A stretch of DNA of 64,000 bases from Solimonas marina (GTDB lineage Bacteria > Pseudomonadota > Gammaproteobacteria > Nevskiales > Nevskiaceae): contig NZ_JAAVXB010000007.1 in NCBI RefSeq assembly GCF_012241385.1, positions 124,001-188,000 on the forward strand, given 5' to 3'. This document shows positions 27,640 through 35,883 of this stretch, piece after piece. The translations under genes and the position numbers were made by a program. Below the pieces are notes generated by a model. It was given only the letters and a program-made list of their open reading frames with translations, did no database searches and was not told the origin of the DNA. Position 1 is the stretch's first letter. Every line of letters begins with the position of its first letter.

Positions 27640-28096
27640 AACATCGAAACACGCCCAAACCGTCAGGCCCGACAGACGCCTCGGCGCGCACCGCAGGTGC
27701 GGAGATCCTTCGATACACCGCGCTGCGCGCGGCACTCAGGGCGAACGGCGAAATGGGATCGGTGACGCCCTCCCCGAGTTCAGCCCCGCGTGCGGCAGGA
27801 CCTGCGCTTGACGCCTACCTATCAGTTCATGCCGAGTGCCGTGCGAAGCACGGTGTGTCGAGGCACGTGCAAACCGCAGGGCAGGACAAATACGTCCGAG
27901 TGCGCGCCGCAAGCGCCGAGACCCTTCGATACACCGCGCTGCGCGCGGCACTCAGGGCGAACGGCGAAATGGAATCGTGGTGCCTCACCCCGAGTTCAGG
28001 TCGGGCGTGCGGCAGGGCCGGCGCTTGACGCCTCCCCCATCCGTTCATGCCGAGTGCCGTGCGAAGCACGGCGTATCGAGGCACGCGCAGACCGTC
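27640..28096. repeat. tandem array of a ~216-bp unit
   Basis: The 520-bp gene-free stretch 27575-28094 is mostly repeats. A unit starts at 27707 (ccttcgatacaccgcgctgc, then cactcagggcgaacggcgaa) and again at 27923, and both contain gttcatgccgagtgccgtgcgaagcacgg followed by a shorter tail. A third tail fragment precedes 27707 (accgtcaggcc near 27660). The units carry an imperfect palindrome around the start/stop of each block. No gene is supported in it; several short open frames are repeat artefacts. The last unit reaches the HxlR stop codon. Confidence 0.8.
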
Positions 28097-28583
28097 AGCG
28101 CGGTGCCCGAAAATCCGGGTTGCGTACCGGCTGCGAGTCGCGCGGCTCGACCACCTCGCCGCTTTCGTTGACCAGGGCCGCGCGGATGCGCCCGCCGCTG
28201 CGGCGGTCGAGCAGGCGCACCGGACCGCCACCAGGCGGCGACGCATGGCGATCGCCCCAATCCATCAGCGCGACGATCACCGGCAGCAGGTCGACACCGC
28301 GCGACGTCAGCCGGTACTCCGAGCGCTCGCGGTCGCCGTCGTCGCGATAGGCCTGGCGGCGCAGCACGCCGGCATCGACCAGCTTTTTCAGGCGCGATGC
28401 CAGCACCGCCGTCGAGCAGCCGGTGTTGCGTAGGAACGCGTCATAGCGACGCACCCCCATGAATGCTTCGCGCAGCACCAGCAGGCACCAGCGGTCCCCG
28501 ATCAGCTCGGCCGCCGCGGCGATCGCGCACTGGTCGAGGTCGCGGCGCACGTCATCTGCTGGTTCTGACAGTCTGACTTTCAT
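28095..28583 (-). CDS. HxlR family transcriptional regulator
   Basis: A 162-residue winged-helix protein. CAIAAAAELIGDRWCLLVLREAF is the HxlR opening (single conserved cysteine and GxRW), and RLKKLVDAGVLRRQAYRDD... with EYRLTSRGVDLLPVIVALMDWGD completes the DNA-binding fold. The ATG at 28583 is used; a TTG two codons earlier is also open. It is divergent from a thioesterase/enoyl-CoA hydratase pair and probably regulates it. Confidence 0.88.
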   Translation of the reverse strand: MKVRLSEPADDVRRDLDQCAIAAAAELIGDRWCLLVLREAFMGVRRYDAFLRNTGCSTAVLASRLKKLVDAGVLRRQAYRDDGDRERSEYRLTSRGVDLLPVIVALMDWGDRHASPPGGGPVRLLDRRSGGRIRAALVNESGEVVEPRDSQPVRNPDFRAPR

Positions 28584-28618
28584 TGACAAAGCCAGAATAG
28601 CCGACTAGCGTCTGACTT
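28571..28618. promoter_or_regulatory. direct repeat gtctgactt in the HxlR/thioesterase divergent region
   Basis: gtctgactt occurs at 28571-28579 and 28610-28618, about four helical turns apart, in the 64-bp gap and start of the HxlR gene. It is a candidate operator for the regulator. Confidence 0.4.
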
Positions 28619-28647
28619 CCAAATCCGAAGCCACATCGAGTTCCGTC

Positions 28648-29148
28648 ATGCCCGATACCCCCACCGCCGCCATCCGCTACGGCGTCGTCGATCCCGCCGA
28701 ACGCGCCAGCGTCGACGGCGTCAGCTTCCTGCAGGCCATCATCGACGGCCGCCTGCCGACCCCGCCGATCATGGAAACGATGGCGATCCGCACGGTCAGC
28801 GCCAAGCACGGCGAAGTCGTGATGGACGGTGCCCCCGAGCATCGGCATCTCAATCCGCTCGGCAGTATTCACGGCGGCTTCGCCTGCACCTTGCTCGACT
28901 CGGTGCTCGGCTGCGCCGTGCATTCGACACTCGCCGCCGGCGAGGGCTACACGACGGTCGAGCTGAAGGTGAACCTGACGCGGCCGATCATGCCGGGCAT
29001 GCGCGTGCGCGGCGTCGGCACCGTCATCAACCGCGGCCGGCAGATCGCCGTCGCCGAAGGCCGCATCTTTTCCGACGACGGCAAGCTGCTGGCCTATGCC
29101 AGCACTTCGTGCCTGATCTTCGCGATGCCGACGAAGGCGGCCGGATAA
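28648..29148 (+). CDS. PaaI-type hotdog thioesterase
   Basis: A 166-residue hotdog-fold protein. HLNPLGSIHGGFACTLLDSVLGCAV is the PaaI/4HBT motif (N...HGG...D), and ELKVNLTRPIMPG the next strand. It should hydrolyse acyl-CoA thioesters. Divergent from the HxlR gene and 85 bp upstream of an enoyl-CoA hydratase gene, hinting at a small acyl-CoA metabolism unit. Confidence 0.85.
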   Translation: MPDTPTAAIRYGVVDPAERASVDGVSFLQAIIDGRLPTPPIMETMAIRTVSAKHGEVVMDGAPEHRHLNPLGSIHGGFACTLLDSVLGCAVHSTLAAGEGYTTVELKVNLTRPIMPGMRVRGVGTVINRGRQIAVAEGRIFSDDGKLLAYASTSCLIFAMPTKAAG

Positions 29149-29233
29149 TGCGGTCACTCGTCCGGACGCAGCAGCCGGTTCCAGCGGCCCGGCCGCTACA
29201 CTAGCCACCCTCACTTTCAAGAACGGTCCCTAC

Positions 29234-30007
29234 ATGAGCACCGAGCACATCGTCACCGAACTGCGCGACCGGATCCTGACGATCCGCCTCAACCGCGCCG
29301 ACAAGAAAAACGCCATCAGCTCGGCGATGTACGCCGCGATGGCCGATGCCCTGGTCGCCGCCAACGACAACGCCGACGTCCGTGTCGTGATGTTCGTCGG
29401 CACCGACGGCTGCTTCTGCAGCGGCAACGACCTCGGCGATTTCCTCAATTCGCCGGGCAATGCCAGCGGCAACGTCATCGCCCGCTTCATGCAGGCCGTC
29501 ACCGACCTGAGCAAGCCGGCGGTCGCCGCCGTGCAGGGCCCGGCGGTCGGTATCGGCACGACGCTGCTGCTGCACTGCGACCTCGTCTACGCCGGCGAGA
29601 AGACGCGCTTCCAGCTGCCGTTCGTCAACATCGGCATCTGCCCGGAATTCGGTTCGAGCATGATGATGCCGGCGATCATGGGCCACCCGCGCGCCGCCGA
29701 ACTGCTGTTGCTCGGCGAGATGTTCTCGGCGGCCAAGGCCCGCGAATACGGCCTGATCAACGACGTCAAGGCCGACGATGAAGTCATCGCCTACGCGCGC
29801 GCGCAGGCGCTCAAGCTCGCCGCGCAACCGCCGAACGCAATGCGCACAACCAAGGCGCTCCTCAAGCGCTGGACGCGCGAACAGCTCAAGGATGTGATCG
29901 GCGTCGAGATCAATCACTTCGGCCCGATGCTGACGCAGCCCGAAGCGCGCGAAGCGCTCACCGCATTCATGCAGAAGCGCAAGCCGGACTTCTCCAGCTT
30001 CAGCTGA
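29234..30007 (+). CDS. enoyl-CoA hydratase/isomerase family protein
   Basis: A 257-residue crotonase. LNRADKKNAISSAMYAAM, the oxyanion-hole stretch GCFCSGNDLGDFL and AVQGPAVGIGTTLLLHCDLVYA are typical. The first catalytic glutamate position reads FVNIGICPEFGSS; such crotonases act as hydratases or isomerases. It probably serves fatty or aromatic acid oxidation. The gene is followed by a strong hairpin. Confidence 0.85.
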   Translation: MSTEHIVTELRDRILTIRLNRADKKNAISSAMYAAMADALVAANDNADVRVVMFVGTDGCFCSGNDLGDFLNSPGNASGNVIARFMQAVTDLSKPAVAAVQGPAVGIGTTLLLHCDLVYAGEKTRFQLPFVNIGICPEFGSSMMMPAIMGHPRAAELLLLGEMFSAAKAREYGLINDVKADDEVIAYARAQALKLAAQPPNAMRTTKALLKRWTREQLKDVIGVEINHFGPMLTQPEAREALTAFMQKRKPDFSSFS

Positions 30008-30020
30008 GAGGATGACACGA

Positions 30021-30050
30021 CCGGCGGGCGATCCCCCTATCGCCCGCCGG
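30021..30050 (+). terminator. 12-bp perfect stem after the enoyl-CoA hydratase gene
   Basis: ccggcgggcgat and atcgcccgccgg pair perfectly around ccccct. There is no T-run, so it may be a 3' end stabiliser or Rho-assisted terminator. Confidence 0.55.
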
Positions 30051-30094
30051 CAGCAGCGCTTACAGTGCCTGCGATCATCCGTACAGGGGCATTC

Positions 30095-32176
30095 ATGAAC
30101 ACCATCAAAGCGGTGCTGGCGCTGACGCTGGCCACCGGCGTCGTTGCCTGCAAGGGACATGACGACAGCACCAGCAAGGCCGCCGCCGACCCGGCCGCAT
30201 GGAAGCTCGACGACAGCAAGCTGACGCCGTCGATCAGCTTCTCGCCGAACGACCTCGACGCCAGCAAGAACGCCTGCACCGACCTCGCCGCCTACGTCAA
30301 CGACAAGTGGCTGGCGGCCAACCCGATTCCGTCCGATCGCGCCAGCTGGGGGCCGTTCGCGGCACTGGCCGAGCGCTCGCTCGACGTGCGGCATCAGATC
30401 GCCGAGCACGCCGCGACTGAAAAATCGCCGGGCACCATCGACAAGATCATCGCCGACTTCTGGACGTCCGGCATGGACGACAAGAAGATCGAGCAGCTCG
30501 GCATCAGCCCGCTGAAGTCGCGCCTCGATGCGATCGCCGCGCTCAGCGACGGCAAGTCGATCGCCGACTACCTGCGCAAGACCGCCGCCGAAGGCGAGAA
30601 TCCGCTGTTCGACTTCGACGCCGAAGCCGATTTCAAGAACTCGTCGATGAACATCGCGTACGCGACGCAGGGCGGCCTCGGCCTGCCCGACCGCAACTAC
30701 TACTTCGACGACGACAAGAAGGACATTCGCGAGGCCTACGAGAAGCACATCGCCAAGGTGCTGGAGCTGTCCGGCATCGACGCCAAGGACGCCGCCGAGC
30801 AGGCCAAGACCGTGATGGCCTTCGAGACGCGCCTGGCCAAGGTCTCGAAGTCGCAGGAAGAAATGTCGCGCGACGTCTCGCTGTACTACAACCCGGTGTC
30901 GCCGGCCGACGCCGACAAGCTGACCCCCAACTTCCCGTGGACCGCGTTCTTCGCCTCGCAAGGCGTGCCCGCACCGACGATGTTCTCGCTGGCGATGCCG
31001 GCCTTCCACGAAGAAGTCAGCAAGATGCTCGCCGACGTGCCGGCGGCGCAGTGGCAGAGCTACCTGCGCTACCACCTCGTCGACAGTGCCTCGCCGTATC
31101 TGAGCAAGGCTTTCGTCGACGAGTACTTCGAATTCCACCGCAAGACGCTGGGCGGGCAGAAGGAACAGCGCGCGCGCTGGAAGCGCGTCATCGGCGCCAT
31201 CGAATCCAATGCCGGCGAAGCGATGGGCCAGCTCTACGTCAAGGTCGCCTTCCCGCCGGAATCGAAGACGCAGATGGAGACGCTGGTCGGCAATCTGCGT
31301 ACGGCGCTCAAGGCTCGCATCGAGAATCTCAGCTGGATGAGCGACGAGACCAAGAAGAAGGCACTCGAAAAGTGGGCGGCGTTCACGCCGAAGATCGGCT
31401 ATCCCGACAAGTGGCGTGACTGGAGCGGTCTGAAGACGCAGCCGGACGACTATCTCGGCAACGCGCTGGCCGCCGACAAGTTCAACTACGAGTGGCAGCT
31501 CAGCAAGATCGGCAAGCCGGTCGACAAGACCGAATGGTCGATGACGCCGCAGACCGTCAACGCCTACTACAACCCGCTGCAGAACGAGATCGTGTTCCCG
31601 GCCGCCATCCTGCAGCCGCCGTTCTTCGATCCGAATGCCGATGCCGCGTTCAACTATGGCGCGATCGGCTCGGTGATCGGCCATGAAATGACGCACGGCT
31701 ACGACGATCAGGGTTCGCGCTTCGGCCCGGACGGCAACTTCGAGGACTGGTGGACGAAGGATGACCGCGCCAAGTTCAACGCGTTGACCGACAAGCTGAT
31801 CGCCCAGTTCAACGGCTACACGACCAAGGATGGGGTCAAGGTCAACGGCAAGCTGACGCTGGGCGAGAACATCGCCGATCTCGGCGGCATCAACGTCGCC
31901 TACGACGCGATGCAGGCCGCGACCGCCGGCCAACCGGATGACAGGGCCGACGACCTGACGCGCGATCAGCGCTTCTTCATCGGCTGGGCCACCGCCTGGC
32001 GCGGTCGCTACACGCCCGAGCTGGAGAAAGTCATCATCGCCTCGGACCCGCATGCACCGGATAACTTCCGCGCCGACGGGCCGCCGTCGAACATGCCGGT
32101 GTTCGCGCAGGCTTTCGACTGCAAGGCCGGCGACCCGATGGTGCGCAGCGAGAAGGACCGCATCTCGATCTGGTAA
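30095..32176 (+). CDS. M13 (neprilysin/PepO-like) zinc metallopeptidase, lipoprotein
   Basis: A 693-residue protein with a lipobox (TLATGVVAC, cysteine at about residue 19), so it is probably anchored in the envelope and acts on peptides in the periplasm. Zinc motif GHEMTHGYDD near residue 530, NAYYNPLQNEIVFPAAILQ (substrate binding) and the third ligand in ENIADLGG identify M13. The first frame codon is a GTG at 30065, but the ATG at 30095 with aggggc upstream gives a normal signal peptide. A clear terminator follows. Confidence 0.92.
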   Translation: MNTIKAVLALTLATGVVACKGHDDSTSKAAADPAAWKLDDSKLTPSISFSPNDLDASKNACTDLAAYVNDKWLAANPIPSDRASWGPFAALAERSLDVRHQIAEHAATEKSPGTIDKIIADFWTSGMDDKKIEQLGISPLKSRLDAIAALSDGKSIADYLRKTAAEGENPLFDFDAEADFKNSSMNIAYATQGGLGLPDRNYYFDDDKKDIREAYEKHIAKVLELSGIDAKDAAEQAKTVMAFETRLAKVSKSQEEMSRDVSLYYNPVSPADADKLTPNFPWTAFFASQGVPAPTMFSLAMPAFHEEVSKMLADVPAAQWQSYLRYHLVDSASPYLSKAFVDEYFEFHRKTLGGQKEQRARWKRVIGAIESNAGEAMGQLYVKVAFPPESKTQMETLVGNLRTALKARIENLSWMSDETKKKALEKWAAFTPKIGYPDKWRDWSGLKTQPDDYLGNALAADKFNYEWQLSKIGKPVDKTEWSMTPQTVNAYYNPLQNEIVFPAAILQPPFFDPNADAAFNYGAIGSVIGHEMTHGYDDQGSRFGPDGNFEDWWTKDDRAKFNALTDKLIAQFNGYTTKDGVKVNGKLTLGENIADLGGINVAYDAMQAATAGQPDDRADDLTRDQRFFIGWATAWRGRYTPELEKVIIASDPHAPDNFRADGPPSNMPVFAQAFDCKAGDPMVRSEKDRISIW

Positions 32177-32195
32177 TCACGCTCAGCAGCACCCG

Positions 32196-32226
32196 AACGC
32201 CCGGCCCTCGCGCCGGGCGTTCTTTT
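32196..32226 (+). terminator. intrinsic terminator after the M13 peptidase gene
   Basis: aacgcccggc-cctcgc-gccgggcgtt is followed by ctttt, a classic stem and T-run. Confidence 0.85.
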
Positions 32227-32297
32227 GCATGAAAGTTGACGCATGCGTCATCAATATTCATGCTGCCGCTCACGCGCAAAAACAGGGAGGAGAACCC

Positions 32298-33680
32298 ATG
32301 AGCGCAGGCCAGCGTGTCGCCGTCATCGGCGCCGGTCCGTCCGGTATTGCCGCCGCCAAGGAATGTCTCGCCCACGGCTTGGGCGACGGACTTGTCGTCT
32401 TCGAGAAGTCCGATCAGGTCGGCGGCAACTGGGTATTCCGCGAACAGACCGGGCATTCGAGTGTCTACGAAACGACCCACATCATCAGCTCCAAGTACTA
32501 CTCCGAGTACGAGGACTTCCCCTTCCCGGCCGGCGTGCCGGACTACCCGCATCACACGCACCTGAAGGCGTATTTTCAGGACTACGCGCAACACTTCGGC
32601 GTGCTCGACAAGATCCGCTTTCACACCGAGGTGCTACGCGCCGAGCGCGACGCCGACGGCAAGTGGCAACTGCACTCGCGCGGGCCGGACGGCGAGCGCA
32701 TCGAGACCTTCGACGCATTGATGGTCGCCAACGGCCATCACTGGAACCCGCGCCTGCCGAGCTACCCCGGCCGCTTCGACGGCGAGTTCCTGCACTCGCA
32801 CCAGTTCAAGCGCGGCGAGACCTTCCGCGGCAAACGCGTGCTGGTGATCGGCGGCGGCAATTCGGCAGCCGACGTCGCCGTCGAATGCGCGCGCGTCTGT
32901 CCGCAGGTGTCGATCTCCATGCGCCGCGGCCACTGGTTCCTGCCGAAGTTCATGTTCGGCCTGCCCGGCGACGTGATCTACGAGCGCGCCGCGTGGCTGC
33001 CTAACGTCTTGCGCCAATGGGGGCTGCAGCTGTCGGTGAAGATCGTCGGCGGCGACAACACGCGCTTCGGCCTGCAAAAGCCGGCTTACAAAATCCTGCA
33101 GGGCCACCCGACGCTGAACTCGGAGCTGCTGTACTTCATCGGTCACGGCGAGATTCAGCCGCGGCCCGGTGTCGCCCGTTTCGAAGGCGGCCGCGTCTAC
33201 TTCAGCGACGGCACGCACGGCGAGTTCGACACCATCGTCGCCGCAACCGGCTACAAGATCACGTTCCCCTTCTTCGACCCGTCATTCATCGACTGGCAGG
33301 ACGCGACCTATGTGCCGCTGTGGCGACGCATGTTCCACGAGCAGGTACCGAACCTGTACTTCATCGGCCTGTTCCAGCCGATCGGCTGCATCTGGCCACT
33401 GGCCGACTACCAGGCGATGCTGGCCTGCCTCGACATCGTCGGCCGCTATCGACGGCCGTCCGACATGGCGGCAGCGATCGCCGCCGAGCGGCGCCGTCCG
33501 CACTTTCGCTTCGTCGAATCGCCACGGCATTCGACGGAAGTCGACTACGCCGACTTTCGCCACGAACTGTTCGCCGAATTGAAAAAGGCCGGCGCGCAGC
33601 CGCACCCGCGGCCGCGCTCGGCGTCGATCTTCCGCCTGCGCGACGAGGCCTCGGCGATGAAACGCATGCGGGCCGCATAA
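32298..33680 (+). CDS. flavin-containing monooxygenase
   Basis: A 460-residue protein starting MSAGQRVAVIGAGPSGIAA, the FAD-binding GxGxxG. The FMO fingerprint FDGEFLHSHQFK (FxGxxxHxxxF) comes before the NADPH-binding VLVIGGGNSAADVAVE, and ATGYKITFPF lies near the end. It oxidises a soft nucleophile or ketone with NADPH and oxygen; the substrate is not evident. A strong ribosome site (gggaggag) precedes the ATG at 32298. A TetR regulator gene follows 9 bp later, probably its partner. Confidence 0.9.
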   Translation: MSAGQRVAVIGAGPSGIAAAKECLAHGLGDGLVVFEKSDQVGGNWVFREQTGHSSVYETTHIISSKYYSEYEDFPFPAGVPDYPHHTHLKAYFQDYAQHFGVLDKIRFHTEVLRAERDADGKWQLHSRGPDGERIETFDALMVANGHHWNPRLPSYPGRFDGEFLHSHQFKRGETFRGKRVLVIGGGNSAADVAVECARVCPQVSISMRRGHWFLPKFMFGLPGDVIYERAAWLPNVLRQWGLQLSVKIVGGDNTRFGLQKPAYKILQGHPTLNSELLYFIGHGEIQPRPGVARFEGGRVYFSDGTHGEFDTIVAATGYKITFPFFDPSFIDWQDATYVPLWRRMFHEQVPNLYFIGLFQPIGCIWPLADYQAMLACLDIVGRYRRPSDMAAAIAAERRRPHFRFVESPRHSTEVDYADFRHELFAELKKAGAQPHPRPRSASIFRLRDEASAMKRMRAA

Positions 33681-33689
33681 AATGCGCGC

Positions 33690-34343
33690 ATGACCACGGC
33701 CGGCAAGCGCGAGCGCAACAAGGAGGCGAACCGTGCGGCGATCCTCGCCGCCGCACGGCGCTGCTTCATCGACACCGGCTACGACGCGGTGACGATCCGC
33801 GACATCGTCCGCGCCACGTCGCTCGCGTCCGGCACCTTCTACAACTACTTCCCGGACAAGGAAACGCTGTTCCGTGCGCTGGTCGACGCGCGCCTCGGCC
33901 ATCTCCAGGAACGTATCCACGCGTCGCGCCAGCACGCAGGCAGCATCGAGGATTTTTTCTACGGCGCTTATCTCGAGGGCCTGCAGGAAGTCCGCAACGA
34001 TCCGGCGTTCTTCGCGATGATGTTCCGGAATGAACCCGTACTGCGCGCGCTTTACCACGACAACATCTTCGGCCTGATGCTGCGTTCTCTGAAGGACGAT
34101 CTGCGTGCCGCGATCATGCGCGGCGTATTTGCGGAGACCGACATCGACGTGCTGACCTCGATATCGTTCGGCGCCGGCTATGAGCTGTGCCGCCTGATGG
34201 CCAATGAACCGGAGCGCAAACCTGAAGTCCTGGCCCGCTACGTCACGCGCCTGTTCGTCGACGGCATCGCCGGCCTGCCGCGCGCAGCCGAGACGCCGAT
34301 GATCCGCATCGGTCCGCGCAAGTTGCGCGGCGCGGCGCGTTGA
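33690..34343 (+). CDS. TetR family transcriptional regulator
   Basis: A 217-residue protein. The N-terminal helix-turn-helix reads NRAAILAAARRCFIDTGYDAVTIRDIVRA with TSLASGTFYNYFPDKETLFRAL, the TetR pattern. The C-terminal ligand domain is helical. It follows the monooxygenase gene after 9 bp on the same strand; local control of that gene is likely. Confidence 0.9.
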   Translation: MTTAGKRERNKEANRAAILAAARRCFIDTGYDAVTIRDIVRATSLASGTFYNYFPDKETLFRALVDARLGHLQERIHASRQHAGSIEDFFYGAYLEGLQEVRNDPAFFAMMFRNEPVLRALYHDNIFGLMLRSLKDDLRAAIMRGVFAETDIDVLTSISFGAGYELCRLMANEPERKPEVLARYVTRLFVDGIAGLPRAAETPMIRIGPRKLRGAAR

Positions 34344-34430
34344 CTTGAATCCAAAGTGAAACCCATCGCGTCAATCACACTTGCGGTGGCTCAGTACCGT
34401 CGATGAAAATTTCCGCGATACTCGTAAGTC

Positions 34431-35879
34431 TCAACGCTCTCGTCCCGCCTCATCGAAAGTTCCTTTAATTGGCGATAGAAGATACTCAAGCACCGTTCGT
34501 TCGCCAAGGATGATTTCCGCTTGAACCTGCATCCCCGGAAGCAAGGACAGTTTCTTTCCCCGATATTCCAGATATGGATGGTTCAGGTCGATGAGCGTGC
34601 GATAAAGAAACGGATTACTTCCGGCCATAACCTGACTTCGGGTCGACCGGCCATTCGAATCGACGTCGTCCGAAGCATCAGCACTGACATCGGTCACCTG
34701 ACCAGCCAGGAAGCCATATTTCTGGAATTCGAACGTTGCGAGCTTCACATGGGCTGGAAGCCCTGTCCGAACGAAGCCCACATCTTCATTGGAAAGCCAT
34801 ACCTCTGCGACAAGCGGTTGATCTCCGGGAACCAGAGTCATCATTATCTCGCCCGGTGAAACAACCGTACCGATCGAGTGCGTCTCAAGGTTTTTAATGA
34901 TTCCGCCCACCGGAGCCTTGAGTTCGAGAAGTCCTTGCGCGTAGACATTTTTCTTCAACTGCTCTTTGAGCCGTGACACGTCGCTCGTGACCTCCACAGC
35001 CTTGGCCTGAAGTTCGCGTCTGTAGTCGGACTCGAGTTGCCGTAAGCGTTCCTCGCTCTGTCGAATCGCCGCGCGAGCCGATTTGATGGCGAAGCTCTGG
35101 GCTTTCAGGTCCTTTTCGGCCTGAATTCTCTGGCGCACCTTCTCGTTGAGCTGAATTTTGCTGGCAATGCCACTCCTGTCCAATTCCTCATAGATATTCT
35201 CTTCCTGGCGATAGCTCGGCAGCATGCCTTCCAGCTTCTCGAACGTCTCCCGATTTCCTGCCAGATCATTCTTCGCGCGGCTCAAGCCAGCTCTTTCCAG
35301 CCGAATGTCGTTCTCATGCGCATGCACATTGGCAAGGTACTCTGCGCGGACCTTGGAAAAAATATCGTCACGGTCACCCGGCTGTTTATCAAACGAAGTT
35401 CCAGCAATCTCTGCCTTGATACGGCGCAGCGTGAGCTGCTGTATCTCATACTCCGTCAGTAGTGCACTGCGATCTGCCTCAGACTCCGTTGAATCCATCC
35501 GCATCAGGACTTGCCCCTCTTGAACCACTTGTCCTTCAGCTACCAGGATCTCCTTGATAACCCCTTGACTGGCTGGCTGAATAATCTTGACATATGTCTT
35601 CGGGATCACTTTTCCATGGGCAGTTGCGACGACTTCAACATGGCTCACAGAAATCACGATGAGGCCCAATACAATGAGTGCCGACAGCGAGAGCAAAACG
35701 GTCCGGCGCAACGGAGACGGCTGGCTCCTTTCAATTTTCAACAGGCCCGGCTGAAAATCGTCCAATACCGGTTCATGCCCGGATAGCGGAAAAAGAGAGG
35801 TGGCCGCCTCCTTCACGGACGACCACCTTACCAACCGGCCCAGCGCGACAAGCCCGTGCTTCATTGCGTCTAAACGCAT
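34431..35879 (-). CDS. HlyD-type type I secretion periplasmic adaptor
   Basis: A 482-residue membrane fusion protein. One N-terminal helix (RTVLLSLSALIVLGLIVISVS) anchors it in the inner membrane. The lipoyl half-motifs ATAHGKVIP and VKEIL...VQEGQVLMRMD flank a long coiled-coil region (residues about 130-300), and APVGGIIKNLETHSIGTVVSPGEIMMTLVP is the returning half. It bridges the ABC exporter to a TolC-like outer-membrane channel, which is not encoded in the window. Last gene of the RTX operon, 4 bp after the RTX stop. Confidence 0.92.
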   Translation of the reverse strand: MRLDAMKHGLVALGRLVRWSSVKEAATSLFPLSGHEPVLDDFQPGLLKIERSQPSPLRRTVLLSLSALIVLGLIVISVSHVEVVATAHGKVIPKTYVKIIQPASQGVIKEILVAEGQVVQEGQVLMRMDSTESEADRSALLTEYEIQQLTLRRIKAEIAGTSFDKQPGDRDDIFSKVRAEYLANVHAHENDIRLERAGLSRAKNDLAGNRETFEKLEGMLPSYRQEENIYEELDRSGIASKIQLNEKVRQRIQAEKDLKAQSFAIKSARAAIRQSEERLRQLESDYRRELQAKAVEVTSDVSRLKEQLKKNVYAQGLLELKAPVGGIIKNLETHSIGTVVSPGEIMMTLVPGDQPLVAEVWLSNEDVGFVRTGLPAHVKLATFEFQKYGFLAGQVTDVSADASDDVDSNGRSTRSQVMAGSNPFLYRTLIDLNHPYLEYRGKKLSLLPGMQVQAEIILGERTVLEYLLSPIKGTFDEAGRER

Positions 35880-35883
35880 CGGC

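Noticed and set aside
27513-28028. Overlapping short frames in the tandem repeat tract
   Set aside because: Internal repeats of the same words (RYTALRAALRANGEM) come from the DNA repeat, not from a gene.
29201-32053. A 950-codon minus-strand frame over the enoyl-CoA hydratase and M13 peptidase genes
   Set aside because: Antisense shadow; no family motif, and the sense genes have start sites, signal peptide and motifs.
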